Source: Pseudovibrio brasiliensis
GTDB taxonomy: Bacteria > Pseudomonadota > Alphaproteobacteria > Rhizobiales > Stappiaceae
Assembly (NCBI RefSeq): GCF_018282095.1
Contig: NZ_CP074126.1
Location: forward strand, 1,250,501-1,314,500
Length of the DNA stretch: 64,000 nucleotides
Reading direction: 5' to 3'
Part shown: positions 55,661-64,000 of the stretch, piece after piece
Layout: each line of letters starts with the position of its first letter
Numbering within the stretch: position 1 is the first letter of the stretch
Notes under the pieces: model-generated
The model's input: only the letters and a program-made list of their open reading frames with translations
Databases searched by the model: none
Told to the model about the DNA's origin: nothing
Program-made: the position numbers and the translations under genes

Positions 55661-57727
55661 ATGCCGTCTTTGAAATTAAAAGGGAAACTGACATTTTGGG
55701 TTGTCGTGATTGCACTGGTATCGATGATTGCCTCGTCGGGCTCCGTCCTGTTCATCGGTGCTGGTGTGATTGAAGAGCAAGCTATCAAGCTCTCCAACGA
55801 AATTGCGAAGGAAAGCGCTGCAGCTGTTAAAGCTGAATTGGACCAATCCTTCGCAGTGGTCAGAAACACAGCAAACTCCCTTGATGTGCTCAGAAAGAGC
55901 GAGAGCGCGGACCGCGTTGCTTCTGCTGACATCCTGAAAAGCGTCCTTCAAAGCAACAGCCAGTTAATTGGCAGTTGGGCAGCCTGGGAGCCGGATGCGT
56001 TCGACGGCAAGGACCAAGACTTTGCAGGTAAGCCGTATCACGACAAGACAGGAAGGTTCATCCCTTACTGGTTCCGCTCCGGTGGCCAGATCGACCGAGA
56101 AGCACTTGTTGATTACGACAAGGATGGAGCAGGGGACTACTACCTGCTTGCTCAAAGAAGCGGAACAGAAGTCATTCTGGAGCCGTACACCTATTCAGTC
56201 GGCGGTGTTGAAACCCTCATCACATCCCTTGTTGTGCCGGTGGATGGATTTGGTGCAAGAGATGGTGTTGCCGGTGTAGACATCGCACTCTCTGCCATTC
56301 AGGACAGACTGAACGAGATGCGCCCCTATGAAGAGGGATACCTCACTCTGGTCAGCTCCTCCGGCACCATCGTCTCCCATCCTGACAGTGAGCTCGTGAC
56401 AAAGTCAGCCAGCTCCGCAGGGTTCTCGGAGGCTGTTCTGGAGCCGCTAAGCTCAAAGCACACCAGCATTCTTCCAAATACCTCGGTACGCGGTGTTGAG
56501 ATGCTGCAGGTTGGTGTTCCGATCAGCATTGCAAAAACAGAAAAGCCTTGGCTGCTGGTCATCACCATCCCGCGCAGCAAGATCCTTGAAGCATCAAACC
56601 AAATGTTCTCGCTGGTTTCTGTTCTGGGTGCAGTTCTTGCAGTGCTGGCAGCTCTTGGCGCATGGATCTTCGCGAACTCTCTGAGCAAGCCGATTTCCTC
56701 ACTCACCCATGTCATGGGAGAACTGGCATCAGGTAATATGAAAGCTGACATTCTGGAGCGACGTCAGAAGGACGAGATCTCCGACATGATCACCGCTGTA
56801 CGTATCTTCAAAGACAATGCCATCAAAGTCAAAGAGATGGAGGCGGACAAGAAGGAGCAGGAAGCCAAACGCATCGCTGCTGAAAAGGCAACCCGAACAA
56901 AGATCGTCACCGACTTTGAAAAGAGTGTTGGTAGCGTTGTCGAAACGGTTTCCTCAGCAGCATCCGACATGAAGTCTCATGCAGATGTTCTGGAACCTGC
57001 TGCAAACAAAGCCCAATCCCGTGCGCAAGCTGGAGCAAGCGCAGCCGAAGCAACATCCGTCAACGTGCAAACGGTGAGTTCTGCAGCAGAAGAATTGACG
57101 GCCTCCATTCGTGAGATCGGCGTTCAGGTTGATCTGGCCTCCAGAACTGTTGCCGTGGCGGTTTCCAAGTCAGAGCAAACCAACGTGACGGTTCGTGGTC
57201 TGTCCGAAGCTGTGCTCAAGATTGGCGAGGTAATCGACATCATCAACGCCATTGCTGATCAGACCAACCTCCTCGCACTCAACGCCACCATTGAAGCGGC
57301 CCGAGCCGGTGAATCTGGCAAAGGCTTTGCTGTTGTGGCCAACGAGGTGAAAGACCTTGCCAACCAGACAGGTCGGGCTACGCAAAGCATCGCGGAACAG
57401 ATCAGCAGCGTTCAGGAAGCCACACAAGGTGCGGTTGATGAGATTGCTGGCATTTCAAAGACGATCAGCGAACTGGATGAAGTGGCATCCAACATTGCTG
57501 CTGCGGTTGAAGAGCAGGGCGTCGCTACAAGCGAGATTGCTCGCAGTGCGGAACTAGCATCCAACGGAACCAGAGAAGTCTTCGCTAACGTGAACGACAT
57601 CGAAAAGGCAGCCGAAGACACCAGCACGTCAGCCTCCAGTGTGAAGAAGGCTTCCGTAGACCTGACTGAACTTGCTGATGAGCTTAAAGGTCGTGTCGAA
57701 GGGTTCGTCTCCCAACTGCGCGCTTAA
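55661..57727 (+). CDS. Methyl-accepting chemotaxis protein with dCache sensor
   Basis: A 688-residue receptor. Helix 1 lies at about 8-33, a dCache-type periplasmic sensor at about 35-310 ([38 protein letters not shown]), helix 2 at about 314-337, then HAMP, and the signalling domain at about 440-688 with its hairpin tip ([20 protein letters not shown] near 531). It signals to CheA/CheW. No C-terminal NWETF-type pentapeptide is seen, so adaptation enzymes are not tethered. Ligand unknown; Cache sensors commonly bind amino acids or organic acids. Confidence 0.95.
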   Translation: MPSLKLKGKLTFWVVVIALVSMIASSGSVLFIGAGVIEEQAIKLSNEIAKESAAAVKAELDQSFAVVRNTANSLDVLRKSESADRVASADILKSVLQSNSQLIGSWAAWEPDAFDGKDQDFAGKPYHDKTGRFIPYWFRSGGQIDREALVDYDKDGAGDYYLLAQRSGTEVILEPYTYSVGGVETLITSLVVPVDGFGARDGVAGVDIALSAIQDRLNEMRPYEEGYLTLVSSSGTIVSHPDSELVTKSASSAGFSEAVLEPLSSKHTSILPNTSVRGVEMLQVGVPISIAKTEKPWLLVITIPRSKILEASNQMFSLVSVLGAVLAVLAALGAWIFANSLSKPISSLTHVMGELASGNMKADILERRQKDEISDMITAVRIFKDNAIKVKEMEADKKEQEAKRIAAEKATRTKIVTDFEKSVGSVVETVSSAASDMKSHADVLEPAANKAQSRAQAGASAAEATSVNVQTVSSAAEELTASIREIGVQVDLASRTVAVAVSKSEQTNVTVRGLSEAVLKIGEVIDIINAIADQTNLLALNATIEAARAGESGKGFAVVANEVKDLANQTGRATQSIAEQISSVQEATQGAVDEIAGISKTISELDEVASNIAAAVEEQGVATSEIARSAELASNGTREVFANVNDIEKAAEDTSTSASSVKKASVDLTELADELKGRVEGFVSQLRA

Positions 57728-57744
57728 GCTAAAAGACAACAAAA

Positions 57745-57777
57745 GCCTCTCCCGGACCATTCAGGTGTGAGAGAGGC
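57745..57777. terminator. Hairpin between chemoreceptor gene and tlyA
   Basis: A 7-bp stem GCCTCTC / GAGAGGC with a 19-base loop. On the minus strand CTTTTGTTG follows, so it best serves tlyA; genes converge here. Confidence 0.7.
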
Positions 57778-57791
57778 CCTCAAAATGTGAG

Positions 57792-58523
57792 CTATGATTG
57801 CTTCCGACAAGCCATCAGATACTCAACATTCCCGTCTCCGCCTTTGATGGGAGAGGGGATAACTCCAAGAACAGACCAGCCGGGTTGGCCGTTCATCCAC
57901 TCTTGCAGCTCAACAGAGATGTCCTGCGCAATCTCTTCTGAAACAAGACCGCCTTTACCAATCCGCTCACGCCCAGCTTCAAACTGTGGCTTAACAAGGA
58001 ACACGCCAACAGCTCCACCAGCAGCCAGCTCCAAAGCAGGAGGAAGGGCAAGCTTCAGCGAGATGAAACTCACGTCAGAAACCAGAAACTCCGGATGCTG
58101 TCCTTCAAGATGCTCAAGAGTGAGCTCCCGCGCATTCAAACCATCTTTGCGGATCACGCGCGGATCATTGGAGATCTTCTCAGCCAGCTGATCATGGCCC
58201 ACATCAATCGCATGGACCACTTTCGCGCTGTGCTCCAACAGAACCTGTGTAAAGCCACCAGTTGAGGCCCCAACGTCTAGACAGATCTTCTCAGAAGGAT
58301 CGAGTGAAAAGTGCTCCAGCCCTTTGATCAGCTTCAATGCTGCACGGGAAACATAAGCAGAGGCAGGATCATCAATGGAAATTTGCGGAGCACCAAAAAC
58401 CTTCTGAGATGGCTTCTTCGCAGGACTGCCATCCACCATAACCGTATTGCGCAAGATCGCATCACGTGCCCGGGCACGTGTTTCAAAATAGCCATGTTCG
58501 ACGAGGTATTGATCAAGCCGCAT
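57792..58523 (-). CDS. tlyA: TlyA family rRNA methyltransferase/hemolysin
   Basis: A 243-residue protein. An N-terminal S4 RNA-binding domain (about 1-60, MRLDQYLVEHGYFETRARAR) is followed by an FtsJ-like SAM domain with CLDVGASTGGFTQVLLEHSA and VHAIDVGHDQLAEK. TlyA 2'-O-methylates rRNA in mycobacteria and influences capreomycin sensitivity. The name hemolysin is historical. The 48-residue membrane gene lies 34 bp upstream on the same strand. Confidence 0.93.
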   Translation of the reverse strand: MRLDQYLVEHGYFETRARARDAILRNTVMVDGSPAKKPSQKVFGAPQISIDDPASAYVSRAALKLIKGLEHFSLDPSEKICLDVGASTGGFTQVLLEHSAKVVHAIDVGHDQLAEKISNDPRVIRKDGLNARELTLEHLEGQHPEFLVSDVSFISLKLALPPALELAAGGAVGVFLVKPQFEAGRERIGKGGLVSEEIAQDISVELQEWMNGQPGWSVLGVIPSPIKGGDGNVEYLMACRKQS

Positions 58524-58557
58524 ATGTCACCTGACTGGGAAACTCAAAAAGCTCAGC

Positions 58558-58704
58558 TTATAAGCCGAAACAACCAGCCAGTGCATTTAACAGTTTGTCA
58601 GAGAAAAGCAAATTGCCATAGCGCATCCAAAGAAATGCGGTGGCCGCGATCAGCAGTAATCCAATGGCGGCTGTGCCTGCATAGAGAGCTGCATGATCTT
58701 TCAT
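58558..58704 (-). CDS. Very small single-pass membrane protein (48 aa)
   Basis: MKDHAALYAGTAAIGLLLIA then a second hydrophobic stretch to WMRYGNLLFSDKLLNALAG. ATG 58704, stop at 58558, with GGA about nine bases upstream. A terminator of the SCO gene ends just before it, so it needs its own promoter or read-through. It is probably co-transcribed with tlyA. Too short to assign a family. Confidence 0.6.
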   Translation of the reverse strand: MKDHAALYAGTAAIGLLLIAATAFLWMRYGNLLFSDKLLNALAGCFGL

Positions 58705-58714
58705 ATCTTCATCC

Positions 58715-58744
58715 AAAAAAGGGTGCCTGAATTCTCAGACACCC
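58715..58744 (-). terminator. Rho-independent terminator of the SCO gene
   Basis: On the minus strand GGGTGTCTGA pairs with TCAGGCACCC (one mismatch) around GAAT, then TTTTTT follows, ten bases after the SCO stop. Confidence 0.88.
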
Positions 58745-58754
58745 TAAACTTATC

Positions 58755-59357
58755 TTAACTACCAAGCAACTTTCTGATTTTAGGAAGTGCTGTTTCTTCT
58801 GGTTCCTGATAGCTGATGGTTCCCACGAAATCCAAATCACCATTCAGCATGTAAACCGCTGCGGTGTGGTCCATGGTGTAGTCACCGTCATCCAGAGGTA
58901 CTTTTCTCGCATATACGCGGTAGTCTTTGACGACTTTTTTGACCTGGTCGACGGAGCCAGTCAGTGGAACAACGCGAGTGTCAAACGCTGCAACATAATC
59001 TGCAATCACGTCTGGTGTATCGCGCTCAGGATCAACGCTGACGAAAACGAAGTTCAGATCGTCTGCCTTAGGGCCCAGATTCTCAATCCAACCCTGCATG
59101 TCAGATAGAGTTGTTGGGCACACATCCGGACAGTACGTGAAGCCGAAGAACATCAGGGTTGGTTTGCCATTGAGATTCTTGTCGGTAAAGACCTGACCTT
59201 TGCCATCAACCAGCTCAAACGGACCGCCAATCTGTACAGTCGCGGCCTGAGGCACGTCGTCCTGTACAAATTTCATCACCGTCACAGCAGAAACTGCGGC
59301 AACGAGAACGGCAACAGCAGCCCACGCTCCATATCGAATTGTTTTCGCAACGTTCAT
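58755..59357 (-). CDS. SCO family copper chaperone
   Basis: A 200-residue thioredoxin-fold protein anchored by an N-terminal helix (GAWAAVAVLVAAVSAVTVM). The copper-binding Cys-x3-Cys is in FFGFTYCPDVCPTTLSDMQ, with the conserved His in DGDYTMDHTAAVYML. It delivers copper to the CuA site of cytochrome c oxidase in the periplasm. The PCuAC gene lies 29 bp upstream on the same strand. ATG 59357 with GGTGGAA is preferred. Confidence 0.93.
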   Translation of the reverse strand: MNVAKTIRYGAWAAVAVLVAAVSAVTVMKFVQDDVPQAATVQIGGPFELVDGKGQVFTDKNLNGKPTLMFFGFTYCPDVCPTTLSDMQGWIENLGPKADDLNFVFVSVDPERDTPDVIADYVAAFDTRVVPLTGSVDQVKKVVKDYRVYARKVPLDDGDYTMDHTAAVYMLNGDLDFVGTISYQEPEETALPKIRKLLGS

Positions 59358-59386
59358 TTTATTCCACCCGTGCACAGTTCAATTGG

Positions 59387-59860
59387 TTAGTGGTGCATTT
59401 TGCCGGACTTGGCACCCATCTTCATAACTGGGAAAGTTACGTCTACTGGACCGGCTTTTTCGAATTCCAGAGTAACATTGAGCTCTTCGCCCATTTTGAA
59501 TGGCTGGTTCAGGCCCATGAACATTACGTGGTAGCTACCAGGCTTCAGCTCAAGGGTTTCACCTGCTGGGATAACAACGCCTTCATCCAGCTTGCGCATC
59601 TTCATGACGCCATCATTCACGGCCATTTCGTGAATTTCAGTGCGCTTGGCATAGTTGGACACCGCACCGGTCAGGCGCGCATCTTCGCTGCCATTGTTGG
59701 TGATGGTCACAAATGCTCCGCCACCTTTTGCTTTCGGCGGTGTAGCGCGTGTCCAGGCATCTTTGATTGTCAGGTTGCCATGCTGAATGCTTTCCGCAAG
59801 AGCAGCAGAACCGGTGAACGCAACAAGAGCTGCTGCAACAAGAAGAGCACGTGTTTTCAT
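59387..59860 (-). CDS. Periplasmic copper chaperone PCu(A)C
   Basis: About 157 residues with a signal peptide (ALLVAAALVAFTGSAALA). The copper site follows the family pattern: HEMAVNDGVMKMRKL gives His and Met ligands, and GSYHVMFMGL the second His-x-Met. It passes copper(I) to SCO or CuA during cytochrome oxidase assembly. Operon with the SCO gene. A His/Met/Lys-rich tail (MKMGAKSGKMHH) may add copper ligands. Confidence 0.93.
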   Translation of the reverse strand: MKTRALLVAAALVAFTGSAALAESIQHGNLTIKDAWTRATPPKAKGGGAFVTITNNGSEDARLTGAVSNYAKRTEIHEMAVNDGVMKMRKLDEGVVIPAGETLELKPGSYHVMFMGLNQPFKMGEELNVTLEFEKAGPVDVTFPVMKMGAKSGKMHH

Positions 59861-59947
59861 AATTTCCATCCAAGGAATAGCTCTCTACCTGTAAATATAG
59901 GCAGTAGAGGACAGTCAAATCAGGTTTTGTTGATCAGAAAAGAAAAA

Positions 59948-60361
59948 CTAGACGACTGGAGGAGCTCGGATGAGGAAATTATGACCGCGGAGGCTTTTTA
60001 CATTTCCTAGAGCACTTTCAAGGGAGAGAGAACCGACAACCACGAGGGTAGGGCTCTGCCAGTTCTCGGGCTCTATCGAAAAATAAGTCGCCTGCTTGGA
60101 CGTATGCGGGCACATGTACGTGCAATCGCAGCCTATTCCCAGCGGATTTTCGGTATGAGTCGAGCCTTCGATTTTGGCAATATGCGAGCCCCCTGAAGGG
60201 GCGCACAATTGCATGAGCGCAGCAGCAGAAGGATCAGCCGTTGCGCCGGAAAAACTCAAGACAAGCAGCAGTACTCGGGCCAGCATTGCAACGCTGGCAA
60301 GCAAGACAAGCGGGTGTCGCTCGCTTCTGAGTACATGTAATGTATTACGCGGCTTGACCAT
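59948..60361 (-). CDS. DUF2946-like copper-associated membrane protein
   Basis: A 137-residue protein with one N-terminal hydrophobic helix (LVLLASVAMLARVLLLVLSF), several Cys (LMQLCAPSGG, GIGCDCTYMCPHTSK) and a C-terminal IRAPP ending, which together recall DUF2946 proteins often found beside copper genes. It lies upstream of PCuAC and SCO on the same strand, with about 90 bp between. A role in copper handling is inference from context. Confidence 0.72.
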   Translation of the reverse strand: MVKPRNTLHVLRSERHPLVLLASVAMLARVLLLVLSFSGATADPSAAALMQLCAPSGGSHIAKIEGSTHTENPLGIGCDCTYMCPHTSKQATYFSIEPENWQSPTLVVVGSLSLESALGNVKSLRGHNFLIRAPPVV

Positions 60362-60399
60362 GGGTCTTTCTTAGTTGCTTCCGTCGAGTGTGTCTACAC

Positions 60400-61806
60400 T
60401 TAGCCAGAAGGGAATCTGGAATTATCCTGAGTCTCATCAGTTGTAGGCGGATTCTCACCCTCATCATTGCGATTTGGCAAATCATCCGTTTCTTCTGATG
60501 GTTCTTCCTCCTCTTCCTGTTCATAGGCAGGGAACTCTTCAGGCGGAATAACGTAAGGATCTTCGATATCTAGCGGATCAGGTGTAAGCACCGCACCCAT
60601 GTTGGAAGTTGCACCGTATTCGAAGTCTGTCTTCTCCAGAGCCTCGTCGGCAGGACGGATGAACAGGCGACTGATAACGAAGAGCGCCAAGGCGACTTCA
60701 ACAAGCGCAACCCAAACAAACAGCCCTTCCGGCCCGATGCTGTACATCAGACCAGCAGCAAGGGTAGGGCCGATCATTGAGCCGATTCCGTTCGACATCA
60801 GCACGCCAGAGGACGTCTCAACGTAGTCTTCAGCTTCCACGTAATCGAAGGCGTGCGCAGCAACAATCGCGTAGGTTGGCTGACTTGCCATGCCCAGCAT
60901 CAGGAAGATAGTGAAGGTTCCCCAGAAGTTCCCGCTCTCAAGTAAAAAGAGCAATAGGGAAGCTACAGCAGCGGTGAACCCGAGCAGCAAGATGATGATA
61001 CGACGATCCACACGGTCTGACAGACGACCGATCGGCCACTGCGTTATCGCGCCACCCAAAACGATAGCTGCCGCAAAGTAGGCTGCTTCGTTGGTGCTGT
61101 AGCCAATCTGCTTGGCGTAAAGAGGTGCAAGCGCCCACATAGAACTGTTGGCAAGACCGATAAGCAAACAGCCAATCAGCGCCACAGCGGATGTCTGATA
61201 AAGATTGATCGGGCGGAAACGCACAAGCGTAATCGGCGCTGGCTGCACTGCTTTGGTAAGTGCAACCGGAACCACTGCGATGCTGACAAAGATGGACGCA
61301 ATCGCAAAAGGTACGAAAGTGCTGATATCAAAGCCCACAACCATCAGCTGGCCACCCATGGTCGCGCCCAGGTAGCAGATGATGTAGAGCGACATCACTG
61401 TGCCGCGGTTCTCATTGGTCGCCTGGTCATTCAACCAGCTTTCAACAACCAGCAAGATACCGGCAAAACACAAACCGGTAATGACACGAAACAGCGCCCA
61501 TGCCAGCGGATCGAGAAGGATAGGGTGCAACAGGGCTGCGCCGGACATCAACGATACCAGCGCAGCAAATGCACGAATATGACCAGCCCGTAGGATCAGG
61601 AACGGGCCAAACACACACCCGATCACGAAGCCAATATAAAAACTGGATGAGATTAGACCGATCTGGAGGTCTCCAAACCCGGCTAAATCAGCTCTGAGTG
61701 GGATAAGCGTCGAAGAAAGTCCATGCCCTGCAAGAATAAGGGCTGTAGACAACATTAAGGACGCAAAAGTTGCAAGCAGCAGGATCATGCGCGTACCAGC
61801 CAACAA
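60400..61806 (-). CDS. MFS transporter with long acidic C-terminal tail
   Basis: A 468-residue inner-membrane protein of 12 helices (about 1-390), in the YcaD/YfcJ-like branch: GFGDLQIGLISSSFYIGFVI (cited as GDLQIGLISSSFYIGFVIG), and GQLMVVGFDISTFVPFAIAS. After the last helix about 75 residues are rich in Glu, Asp and Pro (EQEEEEEPSEETDDLPNRND). Such a tail is unusual for the family and is likely cytoplasmic and disordered. Substrate unknown. Confidence 0.88.
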   Translation of the reverse strand: MLAGTRMILLLATFASLMLSTALILAGHGLSSTLIPLRADLAGFGDLQIGLISSSFYIGFVIGCVFGPFLILRAGHIRAFAALVSLMSGAALLHPILLDPLAWALFRVITGLCFAGILLVVESWLNDQATNENRGTVMSLYIICYLGATMGGQLMVVGFDISTFVPFAIASIFVSIAVVPVALTKAVQPAPITLVRFRPINLYQTSAVALIGCLLIGLANSSMWALAPLYAKQIGYSTNEAAYFAAAIVLGGAITQWPIGRLSDRVDRRIIILLLGFTAAVASLLLFLLESGNFWGTFTIFLMLGMASQPTYAIVAAHAFDYVEAEDYVETSSGVLMSNGIGSMIGPTLAAGLMYSIGPEGLFVWVALVEVALALFVISRLFIRPADEALEKTDFEYGATSNMGAVLTPDPLDIEDPYVIPPEEFPAYEQEEEEEPSEETDDLPNRNDEGENPPTTDETQDNSRFPSG

Positions 61807-61844
61807 TGTAAAACTGGAGTCACATTACATGCCATGTGCAAAAA

Positions 61845-61873
61845 GAAAATAAGAAGGGCAGCCGAAGCTGCCC
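61845..61873 (-). terminator. Terminator of dxs
   Basis: On the minus strand a perfect GGGCAGC-TTCG-GCTGCCC hairpin is followed by TTCTTATTTTC. It lies 45 bases after the dxs stop. Confidence 0.85.
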
Positions 61874-61917
61874 CTCAATTATCTTTTTCGCTGAGTTATG
61901 AACAAAAATGAGTAGTT

Positions 61918-63819
61918 CTAAACAAGCCTTAACGGTAAATCCTCAGCTTTACCAAGGGTTTCAAAGACGCGATGTACAATCCCTGATGCGTCTAGCCCCG
62001 CATCTTTGTACATAGCCTCCGGCTTTGCGTGGTCCTGGAAAACGTCCGGCAGGATCATACTGCGCACCTTGAGTGATCCATCCAGTAAGCCATTGTCAGA
62101 AAGGAACTGCAGCACCTGACTGCCGAAGCCGCCAATGGAGCCTTCTTCAATGGTAATCAGCACATCATGTTCTTTCGCAAGACGACCAATCATGTCGGTG
62201 TCGAGCGGCTTGGCAAAGCGTGCATCTGCCACTGTGGTGGAAAGACCTGCTGCATCAAGAGTATCCGCTGCCTTAAGTGCTTCCTGTAGGCGACCGCCCA
62301 AAGAAACCAAAGCAACGCGAGAACCTTCTTTCACGATGCGGCCTTTACCGATCTCCAAAGGAGTTCCAACCTCTGGCAAATCAATGCCAATGCCTTCACC
62401 ACGTGGGTAGCGGAAGGCAATCGGGCCTTCGTCATAAGCTGCCGCGGTTGAAACCATATGCACCAACTCAGCTTCATCACCCGGAGACATGACAACCATG
62501 CCCGGCAGACAGGAGAGGAAAGCAGTGTCAAAGGAACCAGCATGCGTCGCTCCATCGGCGCCCACGAGACCTGCGCGGTCAATCGGGAAGCGTACAGGCA
62601 ACTTCTGGATCGCTACATCATGAACAACCTGATCATAGCCACGCTGAAGGAAAGTGGAATAAATCGCACAGAACGGCTTGTAGCCTTCTGAAGCCATACC
62701 CGCAGCGAACGTCACCGCATGCTGTTCAGCGATGCCTACATCAAACATACGGGTTGAGTGAACCTTCTCAAACACATCCAGGCCAGTACCATCCGGCATC
62801 GCTGCGGTGATACCAACGATCTTCTCATCCTTGTTCGCTTCTTCAATCAACGCATTGGCGAAGACGCGGGTGTAGGACGGCGCGTTTGGCTTCGGCTTGG
62901 ACTGCTCACCAGTCACAACATCAAACTTGGCAACCGCATGATACTTGTTGCTGGCGTTCTCAGCTGGCAGATAGCCTTTACCCTTCTGTGTCACCACGTG
63001 AACAAGGATCGGACCTTCTTTGGCATCACGAACGTTTTTCAGTACCGGCAACAGGTGGTCGAGGTTGTGTCCATCAACCGGGCCAACATAATAAAAGCCA
63101 AGTTCTTCAAACAGCGTACCACCCGTAAAGAAGCTGCGGGCAAACTCTTCAGCCTGCGCTGCTTTCTCCTGCAAGGGCTTTGGAAGCGCACTTGCCACCT
63201 GTTTGGCCGCTTCGCGGAAGCCTGTGTAGGTCTTGCCGGAAACAAGACGTGCAAGGCTCGCGGAAAGAGCGCCAACTGGCGGAGCAATCGACATATCGTT
63301 GTCGTTCAGAATAACGATCAGGCGAGAGTTCAACGCACCCGCGTTGTTCATGGCCTCATAAGCCATGCCAGCTGACATCGCCCCATCACCAATAACGGCA
63401 ATCACATTGTTGTCGCCACCAGCAAGGTCGCGGGCAACAGCCATGCCGAGACCGGCAGAAATAGAAGTAGAGGAGTGGCCCGCACCAAATGGGTCATACT
63501 CACTCTCGGAGCGTTTGGTGAACCCACTCAATCCACTGTCTTGACGCAAGGTACGTATACGTTCTTTGCGATCAGTCAGGATCTTATGTGGGTAACATTG
63601 GTGTCCCACATCCCAGATCAGGCGGTCTTTTGGGGTGTCGAAGACGTGGTGGAGCGCAACAGTTAGCTCAACAACACCCAATCCGGCCCCTAAATGGCCC
63701 CCGGTGACAGAAACAGCATCAACCATCTCCTCACGCAGCTCTTCAGCAACTTGTTGAAGGCGGTCTTCCGGGACCTTTTTGAGATCAGATGGATTATGAA
63801 TTTGATCTAGCAGGGACAT
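61918..63819 (-). CDS. dxs: 1-deoxy-D-xylulose-5-phosphate synthase
   Basis: Condenses pyruvate and glyceraldehyde 3-phosphate, the first step of the MEP isoprenoid pathway, with thiamine diphosphate. About 633 residues. [20 protein letters not shown] and [14 protein letters not shown] are the ThDP-binding motif; [17 protein letters not shown] carries the catalytic Glu, and [20 protein letters not shown] the transketolase pyrimidine-binding part. ATG 63819 is preferred to GTG 63861. Confidence 0.97.
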   Translation of the reverse strand: MSLLDQIHNPSDLKKVPEDRLQQVAEELREEMVDAVSVTGGHLGAGLGVVELTVALHHVFDTPKDRLIWDVGHQCYPHKILTDRKERIRTLRQDSGLSGFTKRSESEYDPFGAGHSSTSISAGLGMAVARDLAGGDNNVIAVIGDGAMSAGMAYEAMNNAGALNSRLIVILNDNDMSIAPPVGALSASLARLVSGKTYTGFREAAKQVASALPKPLQEKAAQAEEFARSFFTGGTLFEELGFYYVGPVDGHNLDHLLPVLKNVRDAKEGPILVHVVTQKGKGYLPAENASNKYHAVAKFDVVTGEQSKPKPNAPSYTRVFANALIEEANKDEKIVGITAAMPDGTGLDVFEKVHSTRMFDVGIAEQHAVTFAAGMASEGYKPFCAIYSTFLQRGYDQVVHDVAIQKLPVRFPIDRAGLVGADGATHAGSFDTAFLSCLPGMVVMSPGDEAELVHMVSTAAAYDEGPIAFRYPRGEGIGIDLPEVGTPLEIGKGRIVKEGSRVALVSLGGRLQEALKAADTLDAAGLSTTVADARFAKPLDTDMIGRLAKEHDVLITIEEGSIGGFGSQVLQFLSDNGLLDGSLKVRSMILPDVFQDHAKPEAMYKDAGLDASGIVHRVFETLGKAEDLPLRLV

Positions 63820-64000
63820 CTGGGTCTTCTTGAGTCTTTTGACTATCTGGCAGCTTAACACCTATGGAACCGACCATGGTATATGTTCCAAATTATGGCC
63901 GGGACAAGTGTCTTCCGTAATTGATCACGATTATAGCAAGGCTGCCCACTGTGCAATTGCCTGTCATGAATAATTGATCGTTTATGCTAGGTCCTTTTGT

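Overview
The window reads as a chromosomal stretch of a marine alphaproteobacterium, most like a Pseudovibrio-type member of the Stappiaceae. This is an inference from gene content and gene style; no rRNA gene is present. Supporting points are the alphaproteobacterial nadABC genes with a NadQ-type regulator, betaine-lipid genes (btaA, btaB), an AcuI-type acrylyl-CoA reductase, a split glyQ/glyS with DXP-pathway dxs, and a RIME-like repeat of the kind found in Rhizobiales and relatives. No tRNA, rRNA, CRISPR array, prophage or transposase gene was seen.

Layout. 1-5.8 kb is accessory: a partial gene running off the left edge, a WYL regulator diverging from a duplicated small protein, an SDR, then a secreted ubiquitin fused to an outer-membrane beta-barrel (3420-4901), followed by two small genes of unknown function. 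5.8-14.1 kb holds rnhB, a radical SAM protein, a ceramidase-like membrane protein, malic enzyme maeB, an Mpo1-like protein and a LysR regulator. 14.1-22.7 kb holds glyS and glyQ separated by a family 3 glycosidase, an S49 peptidase and a uracil-DNA glycosylase. 23.1-28.7 kb holds ETF-ubiquinone oxidoreductase and nadA-nadB-nadC with palindromic operators. 28.9-37.3 kb holds transporters, acuI, a SleB-like hydrolase and the HD-phosphatase-nadQ operon, then ygfZ. 37.6-39.6 kb is btaA-btaB. 39.7-49.5 kb is mostly housekeeping (Nudix, YedK/HMCES, FAD oxidase, fabI, aroC), with aroC between two related intergenic repeats. 49.6-51.7 kb holds a long, apparently structured non-coding stretch before a ribB whose frame is fused to an N-terminal helix-turn-helix. 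51.8-64 kb holds methyltransferases, a chemoreceptor, tlyA, a copper-delivery set (SCO, PCuAC, DUF2946-like), an MFS protein and dxs.

The most striking item is the ubiquitin fusion. By hand alignment to the known human sequence, 65 of the first 72 ubiquitin residues match. The ubiquitin Met1 lies directly after a signal peptidase site, the C-terminal LRGG is replaced, and the rest of the protein is a linker and an autotransporter-type barrel. This predicts a surface-displayed, non-conjugatable ubiquitin in a bacterium of a kind often associated with animal hosts. Second-tier observations are the helix-turn-helix-RibB fusion with an internal Shine-Dalgarno and start, the structured region upstream of it, and the NadQ gene with matching palindromes at nadA.
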